Below are positions 5,405 to 5,611 of a stretch of DNA of 5,611 bases, piece after piece. Source of the DNA: Flavobacterium sp. (GTDB lineage: Bacteria; Bacteroidota; Bacteroidia; Flavobacteriales; Flavobacteriaceae); assembly GCA_024709705.1 (NCBI GenBank), contig JANJWE010000153.1:1-5611 (forward strand), read 5' to 3'. The translations under genes and the position numbers were made by a program. Below the pieces are notes generated by a model. The model was not told the origin of the DNA. It ran no database searches and saw nothing but the letters and a program-made list of their open reading frames with translations. Every line of letters starts with the position of its first letter. Position 1 is the stretch's first letter.

Positions 5405-5611
5405 ATGAGTTCGGATACCAGCAAACGTTATGCTCTTCGCGGTGTTTCTGCCGCCAAAGAAGATGTACACAACGCCATCAAAAACATTGATAAAGGTTTA
5501 TTTCCTAAAGCTTTCTGCAAAATTGTTCCCGATTATCTTACCGGAGATGAAGACTATTGTCTCTTAATGCACGCAGATGGTGCGGGAACAAAATCGTCTT
5601 TAGCGTATTTG
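5405..5611 (+). CDS. purM: Phosphoribosylformylglycinamidine cyclo-ligase (AIR synthase), N-terminal part
   Basis: The first 69 codons of a cytoplasmic purine-biosynthesis enzyme that closes the imidazole ring: FGAM plus ATP gives AIR, ADP and phosphate. The gene runs off the window end in frame. It begins MSSDTSKRYALRGVSAAKED, followed by VHNAIKNIDKGLFPKAFCK (21-39), VPDYLTGDEDYC (41-52) and HADGAGTKSSLAY (56-68). This is the form of AIR synthase I recognise from Bacteroidota. DGAGTK (58-63) stands where bacterial PurM usually has DGVGTK, the nucleotide/substrate loop. This lineage is divergent enough that some records call it only AIR-synthase-related. ATG 5405 fits the conserved N-terminus and a short leader from the strong promoter just upstream. 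No other pur gene is visible, so operon structure cannot be judged. Confidence 0.88.
   Translation, partial: MSSDTSKRYALRGVSAAKEDVHNAIKNIDKGLFPKAFCKIVPDYLTGDEDYCLLMHADGAGTKSSLAYL

Noticed and set aside
1..5611. Mobile element, CRISPR array, phage or defence system
   Set aside because: No transposase, integrase, spaced short repeats or toxin/nuclease motifs were found. The only repeats are the coding tandem paralogues and regulatory hairpins.

Overview
The window looks like chromosomal DNA from a member of the Bacteroidota, most likely Flavobacteriaceae. It is AT-rich with little sign of Shine-Dalgarno sequences. Two promoters match the Bacteroidota -7 element TAnnTTTG. The proteins have a flavobacterial look: a type III glutamine synthetase, a Bacteroidota-style PurM, and secreted OmpA-like proteins whose signal peptides end in AQ. 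The genus cannot be fixed from this sequence. All genes lie on the + strand.

Layout: (1) 1-310 is the C-terminal end of a sodium/calcium-exchanger (CaCA) family membrane protein, followed by a hairpin terminator. (2) 417-2606 is a complete type III glutamine synthetase (729 aa). It has a recognisable promoter, an inverted repeat over that promoter, and a perfect 14-bp terminator stem right after its stop. (3) 2607-2862 is a 256-bp non-coding gap. It holds a candidate promoter, a small hairpin and a second strong terminator only about 45 bp before the next gene, so it may encode a small RNA or a regulated leader. (4) 2863-5332 is a cassette of three tandem paralogous genes (295, 276 and 252 aa), joined by 4-base stop/start overlaps (TTGA, then ATGA). 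Each encodes a signal peptide and two OmpA-like domains. (5) 5333-5404 is a short gap with a near-perfect flavobacterial promoter overlapped by a TGTGA-N5-TCACA palindrome. (6) 5405 to the window end is the start of purM (AIR synthase).

The exchanger, glnN and purM are ordinary housekeeping genes, and only glnN and purM have a clear own promoter in view. The unusual part is the three-gene cassette. In each protein the first OmpA-like domain keeps the Asp and Arg expected for peptidoglycan binding. The second domain replaces the usual GHTD loop with GH[L/I]CC, a pair of adjacent cysteines conserved in all three copies. The coupled reading frames suggest co-production of three related exported proteins. 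Their joint role at the cell envelope is inference; nothing nearby names a partner.
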